From Tetraselmis striata (Eukaryota; Chlorophyta; Chlorodendrophyceae; Chlorodendrales; Chlorodendraceae), in contig VCJN01000610.1 of NCBI GenBank assembly GCA_006384855.1, positions 1 through 64,000 of the forward strand: DNA of 64,000 nt. The letters are read 5' to 3'. The first letter of the stretch is position 1. Each line of letters starts with the position of its first letter. A program made the translations under genes and the position numbers. Positions 33,140-46,061 of this stretch are shown piece by piece. The notes below the pieces were generated by a model. The model ran no database searches. It was not told the DNA's origin and worked only from the letters and a program-made list of their open reading frames with translations.

Positions 33140-34505
33140 CCTTGCCACCTCGTGCTCGCCCGCCGGTCACGCCGGCCGAGCCGTGCGGCGACAACAGCGC
33201 GGGTGGGAACGACGCATACCGCCGTGAGGCCGAGGTACGGGCAACCCTTAATCATTCAGCTTAAAGATCAACGATTGAAGCTTAAAAACCCTCAAGCGAC
33301 GTTGTCGCGGCAGCATGCTCCCTCTTTCACCGGTTAGCCTATTCAGCAACAGACTGCAATCTCGTCCCGAGCTTTACGAGCCTTACGTTGTAATGCGCCG
33401 CCTATGTGGCCCGACAATTGCGCCTCTTAGTCCTGTCCCGTTAGCTTGCACTTGAGCGAGAGTCAGGCCGACACGGTCTACGCATGTGGGAAGTGCGTGT
33501 TGGAGTCCGTTTGCGCGGAAGAGGTAAGTACACCTACACCTACACCTCGTTATGTACGGCAAAAGCGCATCCGGTTCAGGTGGACGACGTGCCATGGCCA
33601 GACTTTCAAATTCCCCAAGCGGAATTTAAGCCCTAGCAAAGGAAGCCGTGAAGTGGCTGCCCGAAGTGTAGATATTTCGACACTGTGGAGCCCATCACAA
33701 TAACTCTTTCCGGTCCCCCCCCCCCCCCCCCATAAAAGCCTCCCACCCCCTTGGGAGTACATACTGCTCAGACTAACCCTGGCAACAGCCATTTGTCATT
33801 ATTGATACGTGTACTACAGCAAGTACCTGGCCTGCAGAGGGTTATTATTGCGTGCTACGGGCTACGGCCGACCCTATCTATGCAGGTTCGTGCAGCCGGG
33901 GCATAAGACAGGTGGCATGTGTAGTTGGAAGACTGGCATGAATAAAGTTGTGACAAATTTCAAACTTCAAATACTGCAAGTCCCACGTCAGAGGTGGTGA
34001 CTACTACCTCCGGGTCGCGCGGTGTGTTGATATACAAAGTTGTGGGAGGTGCGACGTGACGCGAGTGCCCTCACGTGCCTTGCAACCAATGGGAGGTCTT
34101 CGAAAACAAAGCGGCACATACAACGAATCAAGACTACCGTGCAACCCTTCATCATGCCGGACACCCTGACGCGTGCCGTTAATTGCCAATCTTCCGCGTG
34201 AAAAGTGTGAGAAAATTCAGGACTACGATGGCTTCCGGCTGACTGCCGCGAATTGGAAGAACACGCCTGCGAGGCGCTTGAAGGGTGGCACATCAATTGA
34301 GTCCTTCGCGGACCTCGCTGAGTGGGCGTATGCATACATGATTAGCGCGGATGGCGCCGTTGCAAGGAGTCGGTCGGCGCGGTTACCGGCAACATCGCCT
34401 GCGGCATCGAGTCAGCCGCCGGTATTGCAATTACCTTTAGCGAAGACCCACTCCGTGCGCGTCGTCCGCCACGCGGAGCTGTCCGACGTGCGCCATCAGG
34501 TGTGA
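33140..34505 (+). other. exon-like segments of an unrecognised gene or relic
   Basis: Three stretches look spliced. About 33140-33234 is Pro/Ala-rich and ends in a GAG|GTACGG donor. About 33447-33522 is bounded by a TTAG acceptor and the strong donor GAAGAG|GTAAGT. About 34224-34500 has an open frame with NWKNTPARRLKGG and ESFADLAEWAYAYMISADG and ends CATCAG|GTGTGA. Phases between them were not made to agree and no family is recognised. A poly-C run (33717-33731) lies between. It could be a diverged gene, a transposon fragment or a pseudogene. Confidence 0.3.
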
Positions 34506-34724
34506 CAAATGATTACGTGTACGATACAATACTATTTTGAGACTTCCCACCCACCCACCGCCGCCTGGGCTGGCCCGACGACCGTCCTCGGCCCTCGGAA
34601 TCGCGGGCCCTTCCTCCGCCTCCACCCCCGGCTGGGGATGGGGGCGGGGATCGTGCACGGGTGGCGCCTTGGTAGCCTTGGCCCCGCCCGTGCTGCCACT
34701 GCCGCGGAGGAGCAGTGTGAGCTG

Positions 34725-35840
34725 GACCCCGGCGTCTTACGTCGTTGCTAGTCCGGTCAAGTCCATGTTCGCTGTTCTTTGAGCACCCTCTCCCTTCCTG
34801 TCATGTCGGCGCCTCCACATTACATTCGGCCTAGTGCCGCTATTGGAGTGGCCCGGGATGTTGTGCTGGGAAGGGAGTTCTACGTGCGGCGGAAGGGGAC
34901 GCGACCGAGCTGGCGGCGGATCTGGCGCTGGGCGGAACAACGTGCGCTGGACACCGGCGTCTTACGTCGTTGCTGGTCCGGTCAAGTCCATGTTCGCTGT
35001 TCTTTGAGCACTTTCTCCCTTCCTGTCCTGTCGGCGCCTCCACATTACATTCGGCCTAGTGCCGCTATTGGAGTGGCCCGGGATGTTGTGCTGGTAAGGG
35101 AGTTCTACGTACGTTCGGCGGAAGGGGACGCGACCGAGCTGGCGGCGGATCTGGCGCTGGGCGGAACAAAGCGCGCTGGACACCTGCGTCTTACGTCGTT
35201 GCTGGCCCGGTCGGCTCTGCATTCCCTACTCGTTGAGCACTTTCTCCCTTCCTGGCATGTTGGCGCCTCCACATCACATTCGGCTCAGCGCCGCTATTGG
35301 AGTGGCCCGGGATGTTGTGCTGGGGAAGGCGTTCTACGTTCGGCGGAAAAGGACGCGACCGAGCTGGCGGCGCATCTGGCGTTGGGTCTATTGCACGCCC
35401 GTGGCGCCCCGCTCTGGGTTGGACCCCCCCACTTCCGCTCCTTGCTGCGAGACCTCAACTTCGAAGCTCCTTTCCTGTCGGCGCCTTCACATTACATTCG
35501 GCCTAGTGCCGCTATTGGAGTGGCCCGGGATGTTGTGATGTGGAAGGCGTTCTACGTTCGGCGGAAAAGGACGCGACCGAGCTGGCGGCGCATCTGGCGT
35601 TGGGTCTATTGCACGCCCGTGGCGCCCCGCTCTGGGTTGGACCCCCCCACTTCCGCTCCTTGCTGCGAGACCTCAACTTCGAAGCTCCTTTCCTGTCGGC
35701 GCCTTCACATTACATTCGGCCTAGTGCCGCTATTGGAGTGGCCCGGGATTGTGTGCTGGGGAGAGCGTCCCTATTGCGTGGAGCGGCGGCTGGCTGGTGG
35801 CGATGCCTGGTCGGAGGCTACCATGGCGGTTCCCGCCTCT
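34725..35840. repeat. five-unit tandem repeat, ~217-230 bp
   Basis: The block tgt(c/t)ggcgcc(t)ccacatta... recurs at 34804, 35029, 35259, 35476 and 35694. Each unit also contains attggagtggcccggga and gcgaccgagctggcggcg. Units 1-3 share one spacer (gtcttacgtcgttgctg...) and units 4-5 another (cccacttccgctccttgctg...), so two rounds of amplification are likely. Open frames run through several units but switch phase between them. It may derive from a repeat-protein or transposon segment. Confidence 0.85.
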
Positions 35841-35951
35841 GTTGGCCCGTAGCTGGATTTCCTTCTGGATTTCCTTCTGGATTTCTGTGTGGATTTCTTG
35901 AATGTTGCGTCTAGCTCATACAGTACTATGAGTTAGTACGAATACGATGTG

Positions 35952-36152
35952 ATGTAGGTATCGATTCCTGGCCGATGCATTTTCGGCAAAATCGCCCCGA
36001 TGTGTCATGGGTTTACCCGGTTGATGCATTAGCCCTTCGGGGTTCGAATGAGGCAATGGTCTTAGGGCTATGCCAGACCTACGACTGCAGTTGGCGCAAG
36101 AGGTCAAGTGCTGGGGCGGCTTAGGCCGATGTCCCGGGGAGAACTTTACTTT
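35952..36152 (+). mobile_element. SINE, 5'-truncated copy with 9-bp target-site duplication
   Basis: Matches 8287-8496 of the full-length SINE, including tttacccggttgatgcatta, the GGTTCGAAT B box and the aactttacttt tail with one fewer pentanucleotide. It is flanked by tacgatgtg (35943-35951 and 36153-36161). About 55 bp of the 5' end is missing, as expected for incomplete target-primed reverse transcription. Confidence 0.7.
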
Positions 36153-36219
36153 TACGATGTGTAGGAGTATGAGAACGAGCGATGTGTATCTGAGACTATT
36201 GCGAGTGTACATGTGATAT

Positions 36220-36364
36220 AATTTGGAATTTGTTACAACTGGACCAAGTTTTCGTCTTGACAAGATGTCTTCACCGGCCAACGTCACTAAAGGGTCCACC
36301 CATGACCAACCCGCATCGGGCCAGCCAATTGAAGCACGTATGAGGGGGGCTCTGTAGGCCAAAT
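36220..36364 (-). repeat. SINE-like repeat family B, copy 3 (diverged)
   Basis: Shares gttacaa, aacccgcat, agggtccacc and ctctgtaggcca blocks with the two intronic copies, but the B box reads GGGTTGGTC. It directly follows the 9-bp-flanked SINE copy. It is the oldest looking of the three. Confidence 0.35.
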
Positions 36365-37140
36365 GGCTATGTTGCAGTACATGATTGTACTAATTGTGCA
36401 TCACTAGTGGTACAGTAGTACACTACACACGCGAGTTATACGTGGCTTTACGCGCGTACATGGGCGCAAGCATGTACGCGCTAGCCGGGCCGCAGAAACC
36501 CGTGATCACGCGACCGTATATTCTCATTTTCCCGCCGTTTATTATCCCCCGGAAGTAGTCGCAGCTTGCTCCACCGGCCAGCACGGCCAAGCGGCTAGGC
36601 CGCTCGGGCGTCGCGATGTTGAGATCAGCCCCCGCCTTGCTTGAGCTGTTGCCAACGGTGTTCCCGGACGTCCTCGCTCGGAGTTCGGAGGTGAAGGCGG
36701 GAATGACACCCCCTGCACAGCCGTTGGCCGTATGCACGCTGATCTTATTGTGCAGCGCTCAAGTGCCGGACCGTTCGACGCGCGGCAGCCACATGCCCAC
36801 GCTCACGGCCGAGGTTACCGCCCGAGGGCGGCTTCCTAGGCCCCGTGCACGTTTGGATTAGTTCTATTACCCGCCACCGTGCAAGGCTGCGCCGAGTATT
36901 GTAATGCCCCCCGTAATGTGCGGGTCGCGATTGCAACACGATTAAAACACGATTACATGTTGAACATCCCGCGCGAGTAGGTTATTGTCCCTGTCCGAGT
37001 CGCACACCCCCTCCCCACCCGTAGGCGGATCTCGGAGAGGCATGCTGCATTGAAGGTTGTAGCATTGAAGGTATTTAGCCACCTAATACCGGCTGCACTT
37101 ATTAAGGCTTCAACCCCTGCTACCGTCAAGGCTACTTCAC

Positions 37141-37206
37141 CTAAAGGCTGCACTGAAGGATGTACTTCATGTTGCAGGCAGCATCAGGCTTCAGTGCAGC
37201 CTTTAG
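37141..37206. repeat. perfect 18-bp inverted repeat (hairpin)
   Basis: ctaaaggctgcactgaag at 37141-37158 is the exact reverse complement of cttcagtgcagcctttag at 37189-37206, with a 30-nt loop. The stem lies in a stretch where gcattgaagg- and aaggct-type words recur (37043-37135). It could be a small-RNA precursor or the end of a foldback element. Confidence 0.7.
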
Positions 37207-40200
37207 TACTGAGCTGCATGCTGCAGTTCGGGAAATCGTCCGACTGGTCTTGGCCGATGTCGGAAGAATCTACAGTTGAGAGTTGATCGCGACCGTCACA
37301 TCCAACGTGATCACATACATATTTCGACGTTTCGGAAGATGCATGTGCTCACTCTCTCTTCCGCGCCCGAGCACAGACACGGTGATTTGTCGGAAGATTA
37401 AGAAACGCTTACTACCATAAGCATACCGTACATGCCATGCGGGCATCTTCCTGGCAACGACCCGCGGCCCACACCATCCCGGCCACCGCGCCCTACCCCA
37501 CCCACATGCATGTGCCCCCGCCCACAGCGACGGATCTCCCACCCGGGGAGGTGCGAGGTTTGTGTACATGCTAGGTTTGGCTGGCACATGTTGGGGGTGG
37601 CCCGATGCGGCTGCGAGTACGCTTGCTGTGCTTGTCGGCGCGATGGGCCGGCTGCCGGAGCCGGCGTCACAGCGGGAGGCGTTGCGACCACCACCCCCCG
37701 CCCGGTACGCAGACCCGCCACCGCGCGTCTACTTGCCTGAAGCGGTGTGGATGACCACGTCACCGACGATGGGCATGCGAGCGTTGTATGGCGTCTTGCT
37801 AGGTACACAGTTCGCCCCACTTGGAGGTCGTCGTGCCGGTGGGTCCTCTGGTCAATGTAGTACCAAATATACAGAGAGTACTCCTTAGAGTCGTGGTACA
37901 TGACCGGTAGTCTCTAGCTACCGTTCGACGGATCTATTTTGCCCGACTCGTGTAAATAGAACGCCCATCGGACACATTTCTGTCGGTTAACGGACGATCA
38001 AGATCTAGTGATATGGAGTAAATGTCCGGAAACACGGACGGGTCCGTAGGTTCTTCCAACCTCCGCCAAATCAGACATCCGCCACCTTGCATAGAACGAG
38101 CCTAACAATGGTATGATCAGGTATAAGGATCAGTACTCAGGGAAATTTGCAACTTTATTAGCAAAACATTGTCAAACCCGGCTTTAAAAAAAACACTATT
38201 GTGCATTATTGCTGACAATAATTTGCAAATTAAACATAGCGTTATCGACTTTGACACTCTTGGACAATTGCAAAGCATGGTGCGACCGGCCCGTCATCAT
38301 GACCATATAAGCGCCTGCTTAACCGCAACTGGAGAAGACCCCCCTCAGCATGGCGCGCCGGCAAGCATTGCCTAAAACCCGGCGGACATTTGCCGCACCG
38401 GGCCGTAGTAGGGCGGGTCGTCGGTGCACCCCCCGCAATTCTTACTACCGTAAGCCGAAGCGCGATGCGGCGCGTGCTTTTCGGCCAGGAGTAGTGGCAT
38501 TATAAAGATTGATAATGACAAGTGACGATTTACTACAAGTATTGGATATGAACTGAAATTGCTAAACTGCTATAATTTTACCTGAAATTTGAAATATTTT
38601 TAATCTCCACCATTGTCGGACAACCCAAGTTTAGATTGCATTAGTTCACTCGTACCGTACCAACACTATTATTAGCGAAACTACTCCATAGAAACACAGC
38701 CCCTTAGGTGGCCTTTGGAGTGCCAGAAGTGCCGGTGATGTGCCCTTTTCCATGGGAGCTATTGGGTTATGTTCACTGAATGGGTCGTGATGCATTGAAG
38801 CCATAATGTACTTTGATGGTCATGGCGGCAGAGCGTTTGCCTTGCGCGCGATGCCAACATCGCCACATGCGTCATTAGCTCACCTCCCCCGCGATACTTA
38901 TGTGACGGCTCAGGTCCTAGAGGACCTCTCCTTAGCTGGGCGATGGCCGTATTTTGGCCGAGGTTTCCGTACTGTTGATACTTTTAAGGAAATGAGTACG
39001 CGCGTACTAAATTTGCTACGCGCGTACTAGACGAGTAGACGGACAGCTAACGCGTCCATATGCGCCCATACCTGCCCGTCTCCATACTGCGATGATAGCC
39101 TAATATAGCTGCCACACAAGCTTAGAGATCACGCCGAGATGCGATGTGTATCGTGACCCATCGGATACCCCGACCCGATGTCCCGTGTTTCAGGCGGTAC
39201 GGTCACAATTGCGTAAAAGTATAGCATAATAGCAACACCGGTCACAAGGGTAAGCAGTGGCCGGTGTTCTTGGGCCAGCTGGCCGGCTTGTCGCGGCGGC
39301 GGATCGCGAGGCCGTTGTGAGCTGCCGGATGGGCGGTGGGCTGTTTCGTCGACCGTTTCCCTCTCGATGTCGGAGTCGCGAGTGCCAGAGAGGCGCGGCT
39401 TGCTCCTGCTGCGGTTGCGGGCGGTGCCGCCTGAGCGACTACGACGCGTGAGCGGCACCGACCCTTGGGTTGCTTCTGCTTCTGCTTGCCGGGTGCGGCC
39501 GCCTTGCCCTTGCCTGCTGGGAGGGGCTGGCGAGGGTTTTGCTCGAGCTCGATCAAGTGGCGTTGGGGGTTACGCAGTCGATGTGACTCCGGTATGAGTC
39601 GGGCGAGTTCGGCCGCGAGTGCAGGCTAACTGGCCGGGAAGGCGGACATGGAGAGCAACTCGGTGGTCTCGGTGCTGGTGATGAGGTGCTGAAGCTCAAC
39701 AAGTTTTTCTGTGGTGCCTGCAGCATGTGTGCCTTCGCGGAATGTATGTGCGCTGCGCTAGAGAGCGTTGGGGGAGTCGAGGGTAACGTCGGCCAGACCC
39801 GGTAGTACCTCCCCTGCGCCGCGATGGGCGGTATCCACGTCCATAGGGCTGTCGTTCTCCTCGTAGCTATGTTCAAGCTCGTCCTCGTCGTCTGCCCGTA
39901 CTCCCGTTATGGCGGTCGCCGCTATGGCTGTGGTTGTAGGCGCAAGGGATGGGTGGGTTGCTCCGGGGGCGGGCTCAGTTGATGTTCGGCGCCGGTCGAT
40001 GGCCACGACGGCATTAGCGACCGCCCCGCGCCTCGACATCATATGCTCGAACCCAGGGAGGGGGAGTGTTGTTGACCTGAGGTTCGGCACGGGCTGCTGG
40101 GGTCTCTAATAGTGCAAGTTGGGCTAGATTGGCCGGCGATGGCGCTGGCGTTGTGCCCACTGGCCGCCCCTCGGCCGGTGCCGGAGCCGGCGCGGCCTTG

Positions 40201-42106
40201 ATCTTCTAGCTCGCCGTCGAGACTGCCTTACGCCAATGCTCCGGTTTGTCAGTTGCGCGGGTGCCGCCGACGAGGCTGTGGTGGGCGATCAGTTGCAGTG
40301 TGAGAGTGTAGATCGGGCGTTGTTCGGCTCCGAGGGCGAGGGATGTTGGAGGGGTCTTTTGAGCCTTCTTGCGCAAGCCCAACGCTGCGCGTCGGAGCTG
40401 GTTGTGGCCAGCGTTGCCGCCGAGCTCTCCCGCCTCTCGGACCGTTTGGCTGAAGGGGTGTATGAGCAGTTCCGAGGGATCGACCTCGGACTCCGTGCTG
40501 AGGTAGATTACGATGGCGCGGAGGCGGTCCAGCCGCAGTAGGGCGATGGGAGAGGTGAGGGCCACGGTCAGTCGCAAGGTGTCCGCGAACTCCTGGTCTT
40601 CTTTCCCAAAGGAGATGCCGCAGAGGTTGTCGTCTCCCACGCGTAGCAATTTCGGTATTGCTTCATGTCGACGCCAACAGCCATCATGGTTTCCGTCAGC
40701 CACTGAGGTTGCAATACCTCCGGGGGCGTGTTGATACGCTGGCTGATGGTGGCTGCGATGGCCTTTGCTGCGCCCGGTTAAATTCGGTGTGGGTGATGCC
40801 CCATGGGACGGCGCGCACTTGCGAGTTCACCTGTAAAAATACCCGTCATAACCGACTCGTCTCGCACGGATGCGTCACTGGCACAGGTTGATTCAGCCAG
40901 CAAGATTAGGTAGGCCCATTGGTATGGTACCAAACTACATGTATCTAGGGGCTTGGTACCATACGGGCTCGAGTGGTGGGTGGCAACACCATGTCGTCCC
41001 GACATACTTGGACGACCTGGCCCATACTTGGACAACCGACGAGATGGGAATTTTGGGCTCAACTGGCTCTAATATGGGCTGGATGCGAACGCATTCGACC
41101 CACCAACCCAGGCACAGCTCATGGGATGCTCGGGGCCACTTCATTCGGGTCTCGGGATGGGCTGCCATGATGCGCCCACTTCGCTAGGCTAATCGAGGCG
41201 ACCCCTAGCTGGTTGAGAGAGGTGGTGCGTAATATACTCGTGCAAGTTCGGGATATATAATACATTCAATTTCCATCGGTGGACGTCACGACGAAACGGC
41301 ACTTGGCATGTTTACAGTACTAGCGTCACGCACCTTCGCGGGCCGCAAAGCGACTCGAAACGTACCGATAATGTACCACGGCACCTATCACGTGCAAAAC
41401 GAAAACGTTTTTTCGTATTGCTACGGGATGCTGCCTAACACCGTATATGCGGGGGGCGCAGAGGGGTACATGTACTGGTCATACGCCGGCACCTGAAGGT
41501 ATAGCCGGGTCATAAAAGATGTATTAAGGCGCGATAAGTCACGATTCCGGTGTGTTAAGGCGTTATAAACGTACCAGTTACAGTGCTTGTGGGACCACCG
41601 AGTCCTCGGCACGACATAGGCCCCCGCCAACAGCAAACCTTGTCGCACGCCCAACCGTCCACATGTCCACCAAGCCACAACGGCAGCCCATCGCGGTAAG
41701 GCAGCGGCACGCCCCCAGCCATGCCGCAGCCCCGCGCCTCGGCAAAGAATAATCGTCGTCGCTCACAAGCAACCGCACACTATAGCCGCGTCCAAGACCC
41801 CCCCCCCCCCCCCCCCCCCCCCCCCCGCCCCCCCCCCACATAAGCAACAATCCCCGTGCTGGCAACTTTTCTCTTTGTCTGCACCCACTACATACACCCT
41901 AGAGGACATCTCCGGCCGCGCGAAACCTCCCCCGAAGCCGACCTCCGAAAGGAACTCATCTCGGCAGCCACCACCTTGCTCACCCGACGACCCCCCCGCA
42001 CACAACGCCGCCTCACCGCCACTACGATGACGGCCATGATCACGGGCGGCCCTATGCACCCAATGACACGCACACCTCGCCAAATTCTACAGCGGAGGAC
42101 GAACAC

Positions 42107-42214
42107 ATGGCAAACGAGCCACACCCCTCCGGGGAAGACTACCTCGACTACCTCGAAGAAGAAGAGGAAGAGATTGCCGGGGTCCAGGACATGGACGACG
42201 ACGAGGGGCTCTAA
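42107..42214 (+). CDS. short acidic open frame, unrecognised
   Basis: Thirty-five residues from ATG to TAA with a strikingly acidic core (SGEDYLDYLEEEEEE, then DMDDDEGL). The frame remains open upstream through His/Pro-rich sequence, so it may be the tail of a longer spliced or decayed protein. The biased but protein-like composition on this strand only is the sole evidence. No function can be given. Confidence 0.2.
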   Translation: MANEPHPSGEDYLDYLEEEEEEIAGVQDMDDDEGL

Positions 42215-44141
42215 CTCCTCCACCGCGCCCATGCCCTCCCCCAAACCTACCTCTCCCCCCACAACCGCACGAAACCCCAACTACCGTGCCAATCCCGTGA
42301 ACGACGCCGACAGGACAGCCCTCTTAGATAGACCTCTCACACGCACCCGCACGATGGCATGCCATTTGCCCCCACCTACAACCACCAAGCGCACTCGTCG
42401 AGCACTCCGCGCTTCGTCCCGCTCGCCGACACCGACTCAAACAACACATCCCCCAACTAACAACCCCCACATTAACAACGGCCGCGATGGCGCCCGTTTC
42501 GGGATGGGGACCTATGCGACACTTGGAGCGAGCGGGACGCTCCGGCTGCCTTAGTTTAACTAGGCCTCCTCTGCGGGACACCCACATCTAAGTCGGACTG
42601 GACGTACGGTAACATGGCGCCGCCTTAGCCCGACGTCTACTTGTACGTGTAGCAGGTCAATGCTACGACTCGAACAAACATCCGGCTGACTGCCCGGAGC
42701 TCTATGCCGGCCTAGGCGCAAAAATAAAGCCGGAGACGCCACGAATCCGGCGATAGTAAAATGCGGGGCAGCCAAAGGCTATCACGGATGAAGGCGGGGA
42801 TGGAAATAGAAGAGGAAGGCCGGTAGCCGGAGTTGTAATACACAAATGTGTCCCTAGTTTCCCTACTATATGGTTAGAGAAGACAAGCCCTCGGAATAAC
42901 TCGGTCCGGGCAGGTAGCGGAAAGTAACGGATTAGCAGTTGTATTTTGATTTCAATCTGAATTCCGCTATCTACCAGCGCATCCATCCTTGCCAAGCAAG
43001 GTCGGACCCTTCGATGTTGATGCATGCTCCGACCCCTTCGGCCGGAACGCTTACTGCGAGGTCTTGCGTATCCCGTCTCGTTTATATTTTTCTTTTTGAT
43101 TTTTGAACACCCCTTCCCGTCCCTATCCGTACCCCGGTCCACTCTGGCCGGGCATTCCTCGTTCTTTTTAAAGCTCTATGCAAACCCACCCAGTCTCCCT
43201 CCTATTGATAGCTGCCGCCTACTATCCCGGCGGGTGCAGCTACCGCCCCCCCCCCCCCCCCCCCCCCGCCCCCCGCATGGACGCCACCTCCCCGCCTACC
43301 CCTTCCCTACCACCAAAGCCTCCTCACTCGGGATGAGGCAGCCGAGGCGTCCCGCCCGACGTGCGGAGGGTGCTGGGCGTAAGGGCAGTCAGGGACGCTG
43401 CCGTGCTAGCTATGCTAGCGTGCTAGCGTCGGCACTGGTGGGCCGGGCTTCCTAGCTGTCGGTGTCTTCCCGCGGGTGGCGGGAAGATCGTCGCGGCGTA
43501 GTATCGCGACGTCTCACCCGATGCGGGGCGCCGTAGCCGGGTGCGGTGACTATCTGAGTGGAGTAGCCGCACCTCGAGATGTCGGCGCGGCGGCGGGGTT
43601 GGGTCGAGGGTCGTGGTGAGTCGGGCGGGGTAAAGGGAGGGGGGAGCGGAGGCAGGAATAGGTCGGGGCAAGATGTCGCGGCGGCCGCGTCGTCGGACGG
43701 TCCGAAAGCGGCCGCATCCATCTAGTTTGGCCACTCGTCGCAGACTAGCGAGCGGGCCAACCGTCTTCCGCGGGGCAGGGACGACCGGCTCGGTCACGGT
43801 TGCGGTAATCTCTGGAAGCGGATAGGGAGGGCGCGCCATTGTGCGGGGATGCACTGGCCGGAAGCGGGCAGCCCGCGCGCCAGGCCGGCGTCGCGCGCTG
43901 GAGGCGGTGCAGGTGCCGGCATCGGTGCTCGTAGTGCCGGGTTCACGAAGAAGTGGATTAGGTTTGTAGGCCGCGAGGGGCGAGATTGCGCCCGACGGCG
44001 CTGCGACTCAGTGGCTTTGGTGGAGCCGGGACTGGCCCCGTGTGGGTATCTTGCTCGGCGGCGCGGCGTTGACGGCGCGCAACGGATCGCTCGTAGCCGG
44101 GGGACGGGCGTTCGTCGTCGGCCGTGCCAACAAAGAATACA

Positions 44142-44657
<516 letters not shown>

Positions 44658-45377
44658 GTGGGGGGGTGGGGGGGGGGGGTTTGGCCATGGTGGCGGCGGG
44701 TATTCCGAAGAAACCGCACTCTGCCGGCCTCCACATGGCTGCCAACATGGGAATAAAGTAATACCCTCTTAACATCGTAAAACGCGGCGGAGAAGTATGA
44801 AGTCCACCCCTCGTAATGAATAACACCGTCGGCACGGGTGCAGAGTTAACATCGCGTACAACGTACCGTACTACACCTTGCTGTACGTGGCACGCTCGAG
44901 CGCCCGCGCGCGCAACCCGTGCTTGTCCTACGTGTGTCGCTTTGGATGCTGGGCACTCGTCGCCAACTTGCCCGCTCACATTGACCAGCACCGGTTCCTA
45001 TCTTGCGCCACCACGGGGCGCAACAACTACCACCACGCCGGCGCCTTGATTTCGCAACGCGTCCGGCCTTATGCCGTTCCGACGTTCGTCGGCGCCAACA
45101 TCTCCCGCCCGCGTGTACTCTACGCCTGCGCCTCGATCGAGATTTGTCATGTACAACCGCTCGGCGCAAAACCCTTCTACAAACCAAGACATCTTCCGCC
45201 TTCGTCTTACCGGCACGTATGCCGACGGCCCACGCTCGCATTTGTAAACAAACCGCGTCTAACTGGTCAAGCCGTACTAGATTGCATGTTCGAAATATTC
45301 TAAACCTTGCTTGTTATGGGGTTTCCCTATCATGTTAAGTGTCCTAGTGTAACCGGTACATCCTTGGTGGTTTCAAC

Positions 45378-46053
45378 CAGGGTTGTGCCGAACTCACATC
45401 GGCCGAGTTCGGTTCAGACCGAACTGAATTCAGGGAGTTCGGCCGAATACAGTTCGGACCGAACTGAACCGCGGCTCGGGCCGAACCGAACAACTAAACT
45501 GTCCGAACTGCCCGAACCGAACTGAGTTCGGTCCGAACTAACACCGAACTGCGGTCTGAATATGCCTAGAACTGGCTGATGACCTGGGTAGCATGCATTG
45601 GCAACATGTTGCAGGCAACAGCTTGGTGTCGTCATATGCCTGCATGACCTCGTCGCCGCATTCATGAGACTACATGATGGGCGTCGACTCCAAATATCAT
45701 GTTGATAGTGGACATGGTTTAGGTTAGTTTCATTGGGTGTTTGAGTGTGGAAGTGTTGTTGTCTGCTGAACAGCTGGATGGCGGTCGGTGCACCAATTTG
45801 TGCACTTTATGTGGAGGGGTTATGAGGCGTGCGCGGCAAGTTTCTCGCCGTAGAACACCTTATCTCCATGTACGGACGTTGCGGTAACTTGATGGCTGGG
45901 GTCATTTTTGATAAGTTACGGAGTAGTTCGGAGACCTCCTAGTTCAGACGATTTTCGAGGCAGTTTAGTCCGAACTGAGTTCGGAGGGTTCAGTTAGGTT
46001 TCGGCCCGAACTCCCGAACTATCCCGAACTGAACTGAGTTCGGCACAACCCTG
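45378..46053. mobile_element. non-autonomous hAT-type DNA transposon (676 bp)
   Basis: Both ends are cagggttgtgccgaactca in inverted orientation. They are flanked by a perfect 8-bp duplication, gtttcaac (45370-45377 and 46054-46061), as hAT transposases leave. Subterminal regions on both sides are full of ccgaact/agttcgg words, typical transposase-binding repeats. The interior has no transposase reading frame, so mobility would need a partner element elsewhere. Confidence 0.88.
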
Positions 46054-46061
46054 GTTTCAAC

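Noticed and set aside
36423-36737. 104-residue minus-strand frame
   Set aside because: Plausible composition but no motif, no splice partners and no homologous unit in the window.
41856-42554. 232-residue Thr/Pro-rich plus-strand frame
   Set aside because: Composition reflects C-rich DNA; the neighbouring frame with the acidic segment looks more protein-like, and neither shows a family.
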